From assembly GCA_008933825.1 (NCBI GenBank), contig WBUF01000004.1, forward strand, positions 1 through 64,000: a stretch of DNA of 64,000 bases, in the 5' to 3' direction. Positions 33,645-41,653 of the stretch are shown here, one piece after another. The notes below the pieces were generated by a model, which was not told the origin of the DNA, searched no databases, and worked only from the letters and a program-made list of their open reading frames with translations. The DNA comes from Rhodocyclaceae bacterium. Lineage in GTDB: Bacteria > Pseudomonadota > Gammaproteobacteria > Burkholderiales > Rhodocyclaceae. The position numbers and the translations under genes were made by a program. The first letter of the stretch is position 1; the number at the start of each line of letters is the position of its first letter.

Positions 33645-34826
33645 TTATGCGAGGGCGAACAGCAGGGATTCGGCGAAGGTCTCCACCTGCATGGCCATCT
33701 GCTCGAACGAGGTCATCTTTTCCTCGAACTCGAGCACCAGGTAGGGGATGTTCTCGGCGTCGAGGTGCTTGGACCAGGCGAGCTGCTCGTCGAGGCCGGG
33801 CTCGCAGAACTTCGCCGCGGTGAGGATGGCGGCGTCGGCCTTCGACTTCTTCAGCATGTCCATCAGGTAGTCTTCCTTCATCTTGCGCGCGTCGTGCTGC
33901 ACCGGGCTGGCGTCGGAGCGCTCGACGTAACTCTCGGCGAGCGCCCAGATCGGGTCGCCCGTCTCGGGCACGTCGTCGGTGAGCCAGCGCAGGCCGACGA
34001 GGATGTCGTCGTCCACCACGTAGCAGGCCTCGTCGATGGCCTCCAGCATCTCCAGGGGCGGCTGCTCGCAGAAGCCGCCGACGAAGACCACGCGCGGCTT
34101 GTCCTGCGCCGGCAGGCTGCGGTGGCGGATGGCGTCGAGCGCCCGCGCCAGCAGCGCGTTGTGCTCCTCGCAGGGCATGCGCGTGCGCGCGCGCAGCAGC
34201 AGGTAGGACTCGGTGCAGCTCACCTTCCACGGCTCGTCGCGGCGGATGCGGTAGAGCTCGCGCAGCAGGCGGCGGTTGACGTTGTAGCTGCGGATGCTGT
34301 TGCGCAGCGCCTCGTCGTCGATGGCGCGGCCGGTCTTCTTCTCGAGGTCGGCGCGCAGGCGCTGGTACTCGGCGGCGATGTAGCGCGCCGCGCCCGGCGT
34401 GTTCACGTTCTGTGGCAGGTAGAGGATCTGCGCCAGCTGGTCCGGCAGGTTGCGCGACCAGATGCCGGCGAGGTGCTTGGCCGCGTCGCAGATCGGATGG
34501 GTGACGAAGCCCGTCATCCCCTGCAGGGTGCCGTTGAGGCCCAGCTCGGTGGTCGAGCGGCAGATCGAGCAGACGAAGGAACCCATGCGCGCGTCGGCGT
34601 GCTTCATCTCCAGCTTGTTCCCGCCGCCGAGGATGTTCACCGGCAGCAGGCCGGCCGCATGGGCGATCTCTTCGGGAAAGTACACCGGAAAGTGGCCGAG
34701 GGTGCCGCTGAAGCCCTCGGGCAGTTCGTCCTGGCTGGGGATGGCGTTCTCGCGGGCCGCCGCGTTACAGCGTTCAAGGACGTTCGAGAGCTCGATCTCG
34801 TGATCGTAGGGAACGGGTGCATTCAT
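33645..34826 (-). CDS. bzdN: Benzoyl-CoA reductase, catalytic-half subunit BzdN
   Basis: A 393-residue HgdB/BcrC-type subunit, first gene of the operon. FPVYFPEEIAHAAGLLPVNILGG near the N-terminus and MGSFVCSICRSTTELGLNG (Cys pair) are typical. ILTAAKFCEPGLDEQLAW carries the third conserved Cys. The order N, O, P, Q, M is that of Azoarcus bzd clusters. The usual ring-cleavage partners (dienoyl-CoA hydratase, hydroxyacyl-CoA dehydrogenase, oxoacyl-CoA hydrolase) and benzoate-CoA ligase are not in this window. AGGAGG precedes ATG 34826. Confidence 0.87.
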   Translation of the reverse strand: MNAPVPYDHEIELSNVLERCNAAARENAIPSQDELPEGFSGTLGHFPVYFPEEIAHAAGLLPVNILGGGNKLEMKHADARMGSFVCSICRSTTELGLNGTLQGMTGFVTHPICDAAKHLAGIWSRNLPDQLAQILYLPQNVNTPGAARYIAAEYQRLRADLEKKTGRAIDDEALRNSIRSYNVNRRLLRELYRIRRDEPWKVSCTESYLLLRARTRMPCEEHNALLARALDAIRHRSLPAQDKPRVVFVGGFCEQPPLEMLEAIDEACYVVDDDILVGLRWLTDDVPETGDPIWALAESYVERSDASPVQHDARKMKEDYLMDMLKKSKADAAILTAAKFCEPGLDEQLAWSKHLDAENIPYLVLEFEEKMTSFEQMAMQVETFAESLLFALA

Positions 34827-34864
34827 AGCTCGCCTCCTTTGGCTGAATGAGTAATGTATTTTTA

Positions 34865-34981
34865 TGCACGTTTTACATCGCTCATGAACTATGAAGCATT
34901 GATTCTGGTCAATTACCGACTATTTTAGTCAGTAAATAACTTTATTATGCGTATTGTTATATATAAATGCATTTTAATGCA
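34865..34981. promoter_or_regulatory. bzd promoter region with TGCA motifs
   Basis: This AT-rich region between hupV and bzdN holds TGCA at 34865, 34968 and 34978, the last two overlapping the hupV end. BzdR, the benzoyl-CoA-responsive repressor of Azoarcus, is known to use TGCA-containing operators. TGCA is short, so this is supportive only. Confidence 0.4.
34899..34912. promoter_or_regulatory. FNR/AcpR-type box upstream of bzdN
   Basis: TTGATTCTGGTCAA matches TTGAT-N4-ATCAA at nine of ten fixed positions. Its centre is 79 bases before the bzdN start, which would place it near -41.5 of a transcript starting around 34864. In Azoarcus sp. CIB the FNR homologue AcpR activates bzd from such a site without oxygen. 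Confidence 0.68.
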
Positions 34982-36401
34982 CTGTACAAACCATGCACGG
35001 GTCGAAGGAGCGCACGACATGCTGGACGGCGACATTGCCCTCGCCCGCCGGCGTACCGACCAGCGCCTGTTCGAGCGGGCCGGGCGTGCCGTCGCTGTCG
35101 CGCGGCGAGAAATTCCAGGTGGTGGGCGAAACAATCTGGTAATTGGCGATGCGGCCGTTCTCGACCGTCAGCCAGTGGCCGAGGCTGCCGCGCGCCGCTT
35201 CCACCATCCCGGCACCGGCACCCTCGTGCGGCAACTCGCCCTGCGCGCAGAACGGCTCGCCGGGCACGAGCTGCTGCACCCACCTTTCCATCTCGGACAG
35301 GATCACGGCGATTTCCAGCAGGCGCGCCACGACGCGACTCTTCACGTTGCCGCCGCCGTGCTGGATGAGGTCGCGCGCCAGCGGATGGCCGTTTACCACC
35401 TGGCGCGCCAGGGCGCCGGTCTCCATCGGCAGGCCGGCCAGGCGCGGTGCCTTGCACCAGGTGTAGCCGGCCGCCTTCTCGTCCTGCGGCCTTGTGACGC
35501 CCTGCGCCGGGTGGCGCGTCCCGCCGTCGAGCCAGGCGTGGCTGATGTCCTCGGCGATGGCCTGCGCGTCGAGGGCCTGCAGCCGGCCGTCCCAGACGCC
35601 GCCCTGCAGGAACTGACTTTCCGCCTGCGGATAGTTGCCGTAGCTCATGAAGCGACCGATGCCGCGGCCGAGTCGCTCCAGCGCGAGATCGTCGGCGATC
35701 GCAAGGAAGGCGCCGAGGTCGCCGCGCGGCTTCTCGCCGGCCCAGCGCGCCAGCGCCGCAGCCGAGTCGAGCGCGGCCACGGCTTCGAGTTCGTCGCCGA
35801 ACAGCACCGTCTCGACATGGCGGCGGAAGTCGCGCAGCAGGGCGAACAGGCGGATCTTCTCCGAGGCCTCCAGCGCGCGCGCGACGCCGCCGGGCTGGAG
35901 CGCCAGGCTGTGCGGCCACTTGCCGGCCAGGGTGGCCATGGCAGAGAGGAAGGCCGTGCGTGCGGGCATGATCTCCGCCGCGGCGGCGCCGCGCACGGCG
36001 CGGAAGCGCGCCGCGGCCGCCTCGTGCCAGGGACGGCCGGCGTATTCGGCGCGGGCGAAGTCCGGCATGAAGAAGAGGTAGAAGTGCGTGAAGTGGTCGG
36101 CGACGTTCTCGACGGCGTGGGCGAGGTTCCTCGTGATGCGGCCGTTCGGCGCAGGCTGAAGGCCCATGGCGTCGGCCAGCGCGGATGCGGCGGCCATTGA
36201 CTGCGACACCGAGCAGATGCCGCAGATGCGCGGCGCGAACATCAGCGCATCCATCGGATGCTTGCCGCGCAGGATCTGCTCGAAGCCGCGGTAGAGCGGC
36301 GAGCCGGCCCAGGCCTCGGCCACGGCACCGTCCTTCACCTCCAGCGTCACCTCGAGGTCGCCCTCGACGCGATTGAAGGGGCCGACGACGATTCTGGTCA
36401 C
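34974..36401 (-). CDS. hupV: Regulatory [NiFe] hydrogenase, large subunit
   Basis: A 475-residue catalytic subunit with the NiFe ligands Cys60-x2-Cys63 (RICGICS) and Cys469-x2-Cys472 (DPCMVC). The protein stops at TVH just after the second motif. Energy-conserving hydrogenases carry a C-terminal extension there that a protease removes; its absence is a mark of H2-sensing HupV/HoxC. The start is GTG 36401, overlapping the hupU stop. With HupU it senses H2 and signals through HupT. An ACTGACTTT copy is at 35612. Confidence 0.92.
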   Translation of the reverse strand: MTRIVVGPFNRVEGDLEVTLEVKDGAVAEAWAGSPLYRGFEQILRGKHPMDALMFAPRICGICSVSQSMAAASALADAMGLQPAPNGRITRNLAHAVENVADHFTHFYLFFMPDFARAEYAGRPWHEAAAARFRAVRGAAAAEIMPARTAFLSAMATLAGKWPHSLALQPGGVARALEASEKIRLFALLRDFRRHVETVLFGDELEAVAALDSAAALARWAGEKPRGDLGAFLAIADDLALERLGRGIGRFMSYGNYPQAESQFLQGGVWDGRLQALDAQAIAEDISHAWLDGGTRHPAQGVTRPQDEKAAGYTWCKAPRLAGLPMETGALARQVVNGHPLARDLIQHGGGNVKSRVVARLLEIAVILSEMERWVQQLVPGEPFCAQGELPHEGAGAGMVEAARGSLGHWLTVENGRIANYQIVSPTTWNFSPRDSDGTPGPLEQALVGTPAGEGNVAVQHVVRSFDPCMVCTVH

Positions 36402-37438
36402 TTCAGGCCTGTTTTCTTGGCGGCGGGAACGACCACCTGGTGATCGGCCACGGCGTTGTCGCGCACGCGCTTCGGCGTCGCCGACTTCGACAGCGCGGCC
36501 AGCGCGACGAACCAGGCCTTGGGCATGTCGGTCGGCAGGCCGATGGGGATGCCGGCCAGCTTCGGCGTCTCGTGGAAGGGATGGCCCGGCTCCTCGAAGC
36601 CCGGCTCGGTGCAGGAGATGCACGGCGCGCCGCCGCGCGCGCAGGAGCCGCCGCCGTTCCACAGGCGGATGTTGCAGTCGGCGTGGGCCTGCGTGCCCTT
36701 GCAGCCCAGGTTCTCCATCAGGCAGCCGAGGTCGGAGGGCTTGTGCGCGCTGGCCTTGAACTCGTAGTACTCGTTGCGCGTGCAGCCGTGGTGCACCAGG
36801 TGGTCGGCGAAGAAGCGCGGGCGGTTGAGCGTGTCGAGGTCCTGCATGCCGAAGGCGCCCAGCGCCAGCGCCGTCAGCGTCTCGGTGATCCAGTCCGGGT
36901 GGCAGGGGCAGCCGGCGATGTTGATGACGGGCAGGCCGCCGCGGCTCTTCCAGTTCGCGCCGAGCAGGCCGCCGGGCTGGTCGGCTTCGTACTGCAGGCC
37001 GCAGGCGTCGGTGACGTTTTCGCCCGCCGCCGCCACGCCGCCCCAGGCGGCGCAGCTGCCGATGGCGAGCGTATGGCGCGCCACGCCGGCGAGTTTCTTC
37101 ACCCATTCGCTCATGGGAACGCCGCTGCCGGCATGACGATGGAAGCGCCCGGTGCCGCGCGGCCCGCGCAGCAGCGCGCCCTCGACGCACAGCGCGTCGA
37201 GCGCGACTTCGCCGGAGAGGCACTGCTCGAAAATGCGCATCACCTCCCCGCCGCTCGCCTCCGACAGGCTCGGGTGCCAGAGGATGCGGATGCCCACCGC
37301 ATCGAGCGCACCGACGAGGTCGCGCGCGCCCGAGCAGAGCAGCGACATGCTGCAGCCGCCGCAGCCGGCCGATTGCAGCCAGAGCAGTTTGAAGGTGGAC
37401 TTCATCTCGAAGAAGCCGGGTTCATGCGCGCCGTTCAT
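36398..37438 (-). CDS. hupU: Regulatory [NiFe] hydrogenase, small subunit
   Basis: A 346-residue iron-sulfur subunit without the Tat signal peptide of membrane hydrogenases, so it is cytoplasmic as in HupU/HoxB sensors. Cluster ligands appear in LWLQSAGCGGCSMSLL, IGSCAAWGG, IAGCPCHPDW, HHGCTRNEYYEFKASAHKPSDLGCLMENLGCKG and the distal CARGGAPCISCTEPGF. The start is uncertain: ATG 37438, ATG 37405 and TTG 37474 are in frame and none has a strong ribosome site. Confidence 0.9.
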   Translation of the reverse strand: MNGAHEPGFFEMKSTFKLLWLQSAGCGGCSMSLLCSGARDLVGALDAVGIRILWHPSLSEASGGEVMRIFEQCLSGEVALDALCVEGALLRGPRGTGRFHRHAGSGVPMSEWVKKLAGVARHTLAIGSCAAWGGVAAAGENVTDACGLQYEADQPGGLLGANWKSRGGLPVINIAGCPCHPDWITETLTALALGAFGMQDLDTLNRPRFFADHLVHHGCTRNEYYEFKASAHKPSDLGCLMENLGCKGTQAHADCNIRLWNGGGSCARGGAPCISCTEPGFEEPGHPFHETPKLAGIPIGLPTDMPKAWFVALAALSKSATPKRVRDNAVADHQVVVPAAKKTGLK

Positions 37439-37622
37439 GGAGCCGAGCTTGCCGTGTAACGACGCGACAGGCAAGCGGGCCGGTCAAATGCTTTCCAAAT
37501 TCCATGCCAACCGGAGCCGCTTGTTGAATCAGGGGCTTGCCACGACAGCCGGGCCGGCCGTCGGACGCCTCGCAGCCGCAATGCAAGCGGCATCGGAAGG
37601 CCGCATTGCAGCGCCGCATTGC

Positions 37623-37628
37623 TATAAT
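37623..37628 (+). promoter_or_regulatory. -10 element of prfC
   Basis: TATAAT lies 11 bases before the prfC start codon. No good -35 is seen at 17 bases. The closeness to ATG implies a very short or leaderless mRNA. Confidence 0.5.
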
Positions 37629-37638
37629 CCGCCCCCTC

Positions 37639-39249
37639 ATGAACGCACCCAACTACCCCGCCGACCTGCTGCGCGACGTGCAGCGGCGGCGCACCTTCGC
37701 CATCATTTCCCACCCCGACGCGGGCAAGACCACGCTGACGGAAAAGCTGCTGCTGTTCGGCGGCGCCATCCAGATGGCCGGCACGGTGAAGGCGAGAAAG
37801 AGCGCGCGCCACGCCACCTCCGACTGGATGGAGGTCGAGAAGCAGCGCGGCATCTCGGTCACCAGCTCGGTGATGCAGTTCGACTACGGCGGCCACACCA
37901 TCAACCTGCTCGACACGCCGGGCCACCAGGACTTCTCCGAGGACACCTACCGCGTGCTCACCGCCGTCGACGCCGCGGTGATGGTGGTCGACGCGGCGAA
38001 GGGCGTCGAGGCGCAGACCATCAAGCTGCTGGAAGTCTGCCGCCTGCGCAACACGCCGATCATCACCTTCGTGAACAAGCTCGACCGCGAGGTGCGCGAG
38101 CCGATGGAACTGCTGCAGGAGATCGAGTCGGTGCTGAAGATCGACTGCGCGCCGATCAGCTGGCCGGTAGGCCAAGGCAAGACCTTCCGCGGCGTCTGGC
38201 ACCTGCTGCACGAGCAGCTGATGCGCTTCAAGCCGGGCGAGGAGCATGCCGGCGGCGAAACCGAGCTGATCGAGGGATTGAACAACCCGAAGCTCGACGA
38301 ACTCTTCCCGCTCGAGATCGCCCAGCTGCGCGAGGACGTCGAGCTGATCCAGGGCGCCAGCCACCCCTTCGACATCACCGCCTTCCTCGCCGGCACGCAG
38401 ACGCCGGTGTTCTTCGGCTCCGGCATCAACAACTTCGGCGTGCGCGAGATCCTGCAGGCGCTGGTCGAGTGGGCGCCGCCGCCGCAGCCGCGCGACGGCG
38501 GCACGCGCCTGGTGCAGCCGGCGGAGGCGCCATTCACCGGCTTCGTCTTCAAGATCCAGGCCAACATGGACCCGAAGCACCGCGACCGCATCGCCTTCTT
38601 CCGCGTCTGCTCGGGCCGCTACACGCCCGGCATGAAAGTCAGCCACCGCAGGACGGCGAAGGAAATCAAGCTCGCCAACGCGCTCACCTTCATGGCCAAC
38701 GAGCGCGTGGCGAGCGAGGACGCCGTCGCCGGCGACATCATCGGCATCCACAACCACGGCCAGCTGCAGATCGGCGACACCCTGACCTGCGGCGAGGCGC
38801 TCGGCTTCAAGGGCATCCCCTACTTCGCGCCGGAACTGTTCCGCGTCGCGCGGCCGCGCGACCCCTTCAAGTCGAAGCAGCTGGAAAAGGGTCTGCAGGA
38901 ACTCGGCGAGGAAGGCGCCATCCAGGTGTTCCAGGCGGCGGTCGGCAACGCCCTGCTGCTCGGCGCCGTCGGCGTGCTGCAGTTCGAGATCGTCGCCCAG
39001 CGCCTCGCCACCGAGTACAAGGTCGACGCCCTCTACGACGCCGCCGGCATCTCGACGGCGCGCTGGCTCACCTACCCCGACGAGGCGACGCGGCGCGACT
39101 TCGAGCGCGAGCAGGCCGCCGCGCTGGCCAGCGACGTCGACGGCAACCCGGTCTTCCTCGCCACCAACAAGTACAACCTGCAGGTCACCCAGGAGCGCTG
39201 GCCGAAGGTCGGCTTCCACACCACGCGCGAGCACGGCCAGCGTCTGTAG
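37639..39249 (+). CDS. prfC: Peptide chain release factor 3
   Basis: A 536-residue translational GTPase that recycles RF1 and RF2 from the ribosome. G motifs: [16 protein letters not shown] (G1), [14 protein letters not shown] (G3) and TFVNKLDRE (G4). RF3-specific sequence includes [40 protein letters not shown]. Domain III ends [11 protein letters not shown]. Start 37639 gives the normal N-terminus. It diverges from hupU. Confidence 0.96.
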   Translation: MNAPNYPADLLRDVQRRRTFAIISHPDAGKTTLTEKLLLFGGAIQMAGTVKARKSARHATSDWMEVEKQRGISVTSSVMQFDYGGHTINLLDTPGHQDFSEDTYRVLTAVDAAVMVVDAAKGVEAQTIKLLEVCRLRNTPIITFVNKLDREVREPMELLQEIESVLKIDCAPISWPVGQGKTFRGVWHLLHEQLMRFKPGEEHAGGETELIEGLNNPKLDELFPLEIAQLREDVELIQGASHPFDITAFLAGTQTPVFFGSGINNFGVREILQALVEWAPPPQPRDGGTRLVQPAEAPFTGFVFKIQANMDPKHRDRIAFFRVCSGRYTPGMKVSHRRTAKEIKLANALTFMANERVASEDAVAGDIIGIHNHGQLQIGDTLTCGEALGFKGIPYFAPELFRVARPRDPFKSKQLEKGLQELGEEGAIQVFQAAVGNALLLGAVGVLQFEIVAQRLATEYKVDALYDAAGISTARWLTYPDEATRRDFEREQAAALASDVDGNPVFLATNKYNLQVTQERWPKVGFHTTREHGQRL

Positions 39250-39310
39250 TGCTCCCTCTCCCCGACACGGCGGCAGGCCGCGGCCCGCACAGCCGCGGAA
39301 AATCACTTAC

Positions 39311-39344
39311 TTGTAAATTCCAAGTATCCACTTTAGAATTTACA
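39311..39344 (+). promoter_or_regulatory. Promoter with overlapping 9-bp palindrome
   Basis: TTGTAA (39311-39316) and TAGAAT (39334-39339), 17 bases apart, make a plausible sigma-70 promoter. TGTAAATTC (39312) and GAATTTACA (39336) form a perfect inverted repeat covering both elements, so a bound repressor would block the promoter. The ATPase gene starts three bases later. Confidence 0.6.
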
Positions 39345-39346
39345 GC

Positions 39347-40573
39347 ATGAACGACCGTCACCTGACCGCCTTCGTCGCCACGCTCCTGCGTCACTTTCCC
39401 TGCGTGGCGGTGGTCGGCGTGCGCCAGTCCGGCAAGACGACCCTGCTGGGCATGCTGCCGGGCGCGTGGCGCCGCTTCGACATGGAAAGCGCGGCGGACC
39501 GCCAGCAGGCGCTGGCCGATCCCGATCTGTTCCTGCGCCTCCATGCCGGCGGCGTGCTCATCGACGAGGCGCAACTGGCGCCCGCCCTGTTCCCGGCCCT
39601 GCGCGTGGCCATCGACCGGGACCGCGCGGCCAAGGGGCGTTTCGTGCTCTCCGGGTCGAGCTCGCCGGAACTCGCGAAAAGCATCGCCGAGACGCTGGCC
39701 GGCCGCATCGGGCTGGCGGAACTGGCGCCATTGACGCCGGCGGAAGCCTGGCGCCTGCCCCCGTCGAAGCTGTATGGCCTGCTGGCCAAGGGCGCGCCGG
39801 CGGCGGACATCCTGAAGGCGGGCGAGCCGCGCCTGTCGCTGCGCCAGCTGCTGGAATCCTGGTTCCATGGCGGCTATCCGGAGCCCTGGCTGTCCGGCGA
39901 CGAGGAGTTCCGCCGGCTGTGGCATCGCAACTACCTGGACACCTGGCTGCTGCGCGACATCGCCGCGCTGTTCCCCAACCTCAACCGCGACCGCTACCGG
40001 CAGTTCATCCAGCTGCTGAGCCACCTCTCGGGCAGCATCCTCAACAATGCGGAGATCGCCCGCACGCTCGGCGTCTCCGAGCCGACGGTGCGCGACTGGC
40101 TGGCGATCGCGCACGGCACCTTCCTGTGGCGGCAGGTGCCGGCGTGGGACCGCTCGCCGCACAAGCAGCTGGTGCGCCATCCCAAGGGCTACCTGCGCGA
40201 TTCCGGCCTGCTGCACCGCCTGCTGCAAGTCGCGGACGCCGATGCGCTGGCGACGCACCCGATGAACGGCCGCTCCTGGGAAGGCATGGTGGTGGAAACC
40301 CTGCTGCGCGGCTTCGGCAACGCCGGCATCCGCATGAACCCCTTCCACTACCGCACGCGCGGCGGCGCGGAAATCGACCTGATCCTCGACGGCGAGGCCG
40401 GCATCCTGCCCGTCGAGATCAAGCTCGGCAGCCAGGCCGACCCGCGCGCCTTGCGCGCCCTGCGCGAATTCGTCGCCATGCACGACTGCCGCCTCGGCCT
40501 GGTGATTGACAATGGCGAGAAGCCGCGCCGCCTCGACGAGCGGATCGTTTCGCTGCCGGCGGCCTCCCTCTGA
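39347..40573 (+). CDS. AAA-14/DUF4143 family ATPase
   Basis: A 408-residue protein. The N-terminal AAA domain has Walker A GVRQSGKTTLL and Walker B GVLIDEAQ, then LSGSSSPELAKS. The middle holds a winged-helix region (LSHLSGSILNNAEIARTLGVSEPTVRDWL). The C-terminal DUF4143 domain ends in a nuclease-like stretch, EIDLILDGEAGILPVEIKLG, which has the E/D...E-x-K pattern of PD-(D/E)XK folds. Such ATPases are common accessory genes of unknown role. The strong palindromic promoter suggests tight control. It stands alone. Confidence 0.85.
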   Translation: MNDRHLTAFVATLLRHFPCVAVVGVRQSGKTTLLGMLPGAWRRFDMESAADRQQALADPDLFLRLHAGGVLIDEAQLAPALFPALRVAIDRDRAAKGRFVLSGSSSPELAKSIAETLAGRIGLAELAPLTPAEAWRLPPSKLYGLLAKGAPAADILKAGEPRLSLRQLLESWFHGGYPEPWLSGDEEFRRLWHRNYLDTWLLRDIAALFPNLNRDRYRQFIQLLSHLSGSILNNAEIARTLGVSEPTVRDWLAIAHGTFLWRQVPAWDRSPHKQLVRHPKGYLRDSGLLHRLLQVADADALATHPMNGRSWEGMVVETLLRGFGNAGIRMNPFHYRTRGGAEIDLILDGEAGILPVEIKLGSQADPRALRALREFVAMHDCRLGLVIDNGEKPRRLDERIVSLPAASL

Positions 40574-40631
40574 GGCGGGCGGCTTGCGCACCGCGCACGC
40601 GCGCGGCCAGCGCACGGCATATCCGCAGGAA

Positions 40632-40641
40632 AAGTCAGTCC
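40632..40641 (-). repeat. ACTGACTTTT copy at an intergenic site
   Basis: Intergenic minus-strand copy of the dispersed motif, read as AAAAGTCAGT, between the ATPase and MgtC-like genes. Confidence 0.65.
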
Positions 40642-40723
40642 CCGCAATACGGCGCCCCGGGCTGACCGGCCCGCCTCCGGCTTTGTTTGCACCCAGGCCG
40701 TTTTAAGGCAGAATTGTTTCGCC

Positions 40724-41422
40724 ATGCTTCGCGACCCCGACACCGTTCAAATCGTCACTCACCTCGTTGCTGCCTTGATTGCGGGCGGCATCATCGGGCT
40801 GGAGCGGAGCTATCACGGGCGCCCCGCCGGCTTCCGCACGCATGCGCTGGTCTGCCTGGCCTCGAGCCTGCTGATGCTGGTTACGCTGTACCAGGGAAAA
40901 TGGCTGCCCGGCATTCCGCTCGAGGCAGTGCGCACCGATCCCACGCGAATGGCGCAGGGCATCATGACCGGCATCGGCTTTCTGGGCGCCGGGGTCATCT
41001 TCAAGGAGGGACTGTCGGTTCGCGGCCTCACCACGGCCGCCTCGATCTGGATCACGGCCGCGATCGGCATACTGATGGGCGTCGGCTTTTATCTGCCGGC
41101 CATTCTGGCCACCCTCCTTACGCTCGCCACCCTGTCGTTTTTTCGCTGGATCGAAGCCAGGATTCCTTCCCACTTTTACGCTCACCACTTCGTTCGCTTC
41201 GATCGCGACAAGGTCATGCCGGAGCAGGCACTGAAGGACTTTCTGGGCGCCCTCGGCTTTACAGTTGCCAACATGAGCCACCGCCTATCCGACGACGGGC
41301 TGAATTTCGAATACCGCATGGTGATCCGCACAACCAATCCGCAGAATCTGTCCGAGCTGGCGGTGGCGCTGCGTGAATTGAAGACCGTGCGGGCCTTCCG
41401 CATTTCCCCGACCGGCGATTGA
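40724..41422 (+). CDS. MgtC/SapB family membrane protein
   Basis: A 232-residue protein. The first ~140 residues are the MgtC membrane domain: AALIAGGIIGLERSYHGRPAGFRTHALVCLASSLLML, then TRMAQGIMTGIGFLGAGVIFKEG and VRGLTTAASIWITAAIGILMG. The C-terminal ~85 residues form an ACT-like cytoplasmic domain. MgtC proteins affect Mg2+ homeostasis and, in pathogens, the F-type ATPase and growth in low Mg2+. It begins a run of ion-homeostasis genes. Confidence 0.9.
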   Translation: MLRDPDTVQIVTHLVAALIAGGIIGLERSYHGRPAGFRTHALVCLASSLLMLVTLYQGKWLPGIPLEAVRTDPTRMAQGIMTGIGFLGAGVIFKEGLSVRGLTTAASIWITAAIGILMGVGFYLPAILATLLTLATLSFFRWIEARIPSHFYAHHFVRFDRDKVMPEQALKDFLGALGFTVANMSHRLSDDGLNFEYRMVIRTTNPQNLSELAVALRELKTVRAFRISPTGD

Positions 41423-41445
41423 CGCCCGGCAGCGGGAATCGGGAT

Positions 41446-41513
41446 GGGAGCGGTCGGTAAACCTGACCGATCTCCTCACGCCACCCGGCATGCGGGTCCG
41501 CACCGGGCGGTTC
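41446..41513 (-). mobile_element. Possible 3' end of a degraded group II intron (domains V-VI)
   Basis: On the minus strand a hairpin at 41513-41481 (arms GAACCGCCCGG and CCGGGTGG around the palindrome TGCGGACCCGCA) is followed by a second at 41475-41447 (GGAG...CTCC with inner CGGTC...GACCG), then CATCCCGATT. This shape and wording resemble the domain V/VI tail of bacterial group II introns. No reverse transcriptase gene or 5' end is present. The 231-base gap between the MgtC-like and stress genes holds nothing else I can name. Confidence 0.45.
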
Positions 41514-41653
41514 GAGAAGTTGAGGTCATGACAGACGTAGCACGCCGAGTTTGTCCGGACAAGACAGCACAGCCTTGAACGCGAAGAACAAAGCCGTCAT
41601 CGCCGCTACCCGCGCGCCGCATTGACGCCGAGCCTCGTCACGGGAGAACCCTT

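Noticed and set aside
30501..34826. Calling the reductase a Thauera-type bcrCBAD
   Set aside because: The order N-O-P-Q followed directly by the ferredoxin, and a 320-residue rather than ~440-residue subunit, fit the Azoarcus bzd type better.
32094..34850. A 918-codon plus-strand frame over bzdN and bzdO
   Set aside because: Both bzd proteins are clearly coded on the minus strand with ribosome sites; the plus frame is a shadow.
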